Of a stretch of DNA of 64,000 nucleotides, positions 63,668 to 64,000 are shown in pieces. The DNA is from Cristatella mucedo. Lineage: Eukaryota > Bryozoa > Phylactolaemata > Cristatellidae. The position numbers and the translations under genes were made by a program. Under the pieces are notes generated by a model that saw nothing but the letters and a program-made list of their open reading frames with translations, made no database searches and was not told the DNA's origin. Position 1 is the stretch's first letter. Every line of letters begins with the position of its first letter. The stretch lies in NCBI GenBank assembly GCA_009760855.2, contig WPIO01000009.1, forward strand, positions 2,604,501 through 2,668,500, given 5' to 3'.

Positions 63668-64000
63668 AGACTTAACCAACCAAAATCAGAAGTGAGCTAC
63701 TGCAGTGGTGTGCAAGCAGAGCTGAACTGACATATTAAATTTTCCCGTTGATTCGTACAATAACGGCCAATTTATGGAATTTATAAGGCACAGAGCTACA
63801 CTGTTAATGAGGCTGCTTAAAAGTCACAAGCATGCACTTCAACAAGCTGCAAACATATACCTCAATGTACCAAGGTTTAAAAAGTTAACATACAAGTCGC
63901 AAATGATGCAGAGATTAGCAGATTTGCTATTTGTGGATATGCTCTTTCCGGTTTATTTTCGGGTTAGACATGATTTGCATAAACAGTTTTTATTTTGCTG
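63668..64000 (+). mobile_element. half-copy of the foldback element, running off the window
   Basis: 'cttaaccaaccaaaatcaga' and 'ataaggcacagagctacact', then 'caacaagctgcaaacatata' and 'gggttagacatgatttgcat', follow the right arm of the element at 53392-53850 in order. Whether a second arm exists beyond the edge cannot be seen. Confidence 0.7.

Overview
The window is eukaryotic, and most likely comes from an invertebrate animal. Genes are split by GT-AG introns of about 100 bases to several kilobases. CpG-rich promoter-like islands alternate with AT-richer DNA full of LINE and SINE copies, hAT-type DNA elements and long microsatellites. I see no operons, ribosome binding sites, CRISPR arrays or genuine RNA genes. 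The species cannot be named from this sequence alone.

Five protein-coding genes can be assembled by joining exons whose splice sites and reading phases agree. (1) 2287-14951, plus strand: a protein with two HMG boxes and a very basic N-terminal half. One of its introns has a GC-AG boundary. (2) 22517-24123, plus: TMEM229, a small polytopic membrane protein, complete in two exons. (3) 25366-27974, minus: ISCA2, a mitochondrial iron-sulfur assembly protein, complete in four exons and convergent with TMEM229. (4) 39192-55052, plus: SRP68 of the signal recognition particle, complete in twelve exons (630 residues). (5) 58662-63176, minus: the 3' end of an F-BAR protein of the PSTPIP family. It is convergent with SRP68, its N-terminal exons lie beyond the right edge, and it lacks an SH3 domain. 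A possible further minus-strand exon lies at 76-202. The genes serve unrelated roles (chromatin, membrane, mitochondrial Fe-S assembly, protein targeting, membrane and actin remodelling), and their order suggests no shared pathway.

The remaining sequence is dominated by one LINE family (jockey/CR1/L2-like reverse transcriptase, YADD motif, ATT-rich 3' end). It is present as one long but broken copy at about 17140-19075 and many 3' fragments. There are two tRNA-derived SINE families. SINE-B carries the same 3' hairpin tail as the LINE and probably uses its machinery. SINE-A has an unrelated tail and about fifteen copies.

The most notable elements are: a 188-bp hAT miniature element at 53944-54131 that closely resembles SPIN and has a perfect 8-bp target duplication; a foldback element of about 970 bp directly beside it (52882-53850), with half-copies at 48950-49440 and 63668-64000; and two perfect 23-24 bp palindromes within 250 bases at 59627-59873, inside an intron of the PSTPIP-like gene. 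Large gene-free stretches (15.4-20.0 kb, 28.0-39.1 kb and the long introns) hold mostly decayed repeats.
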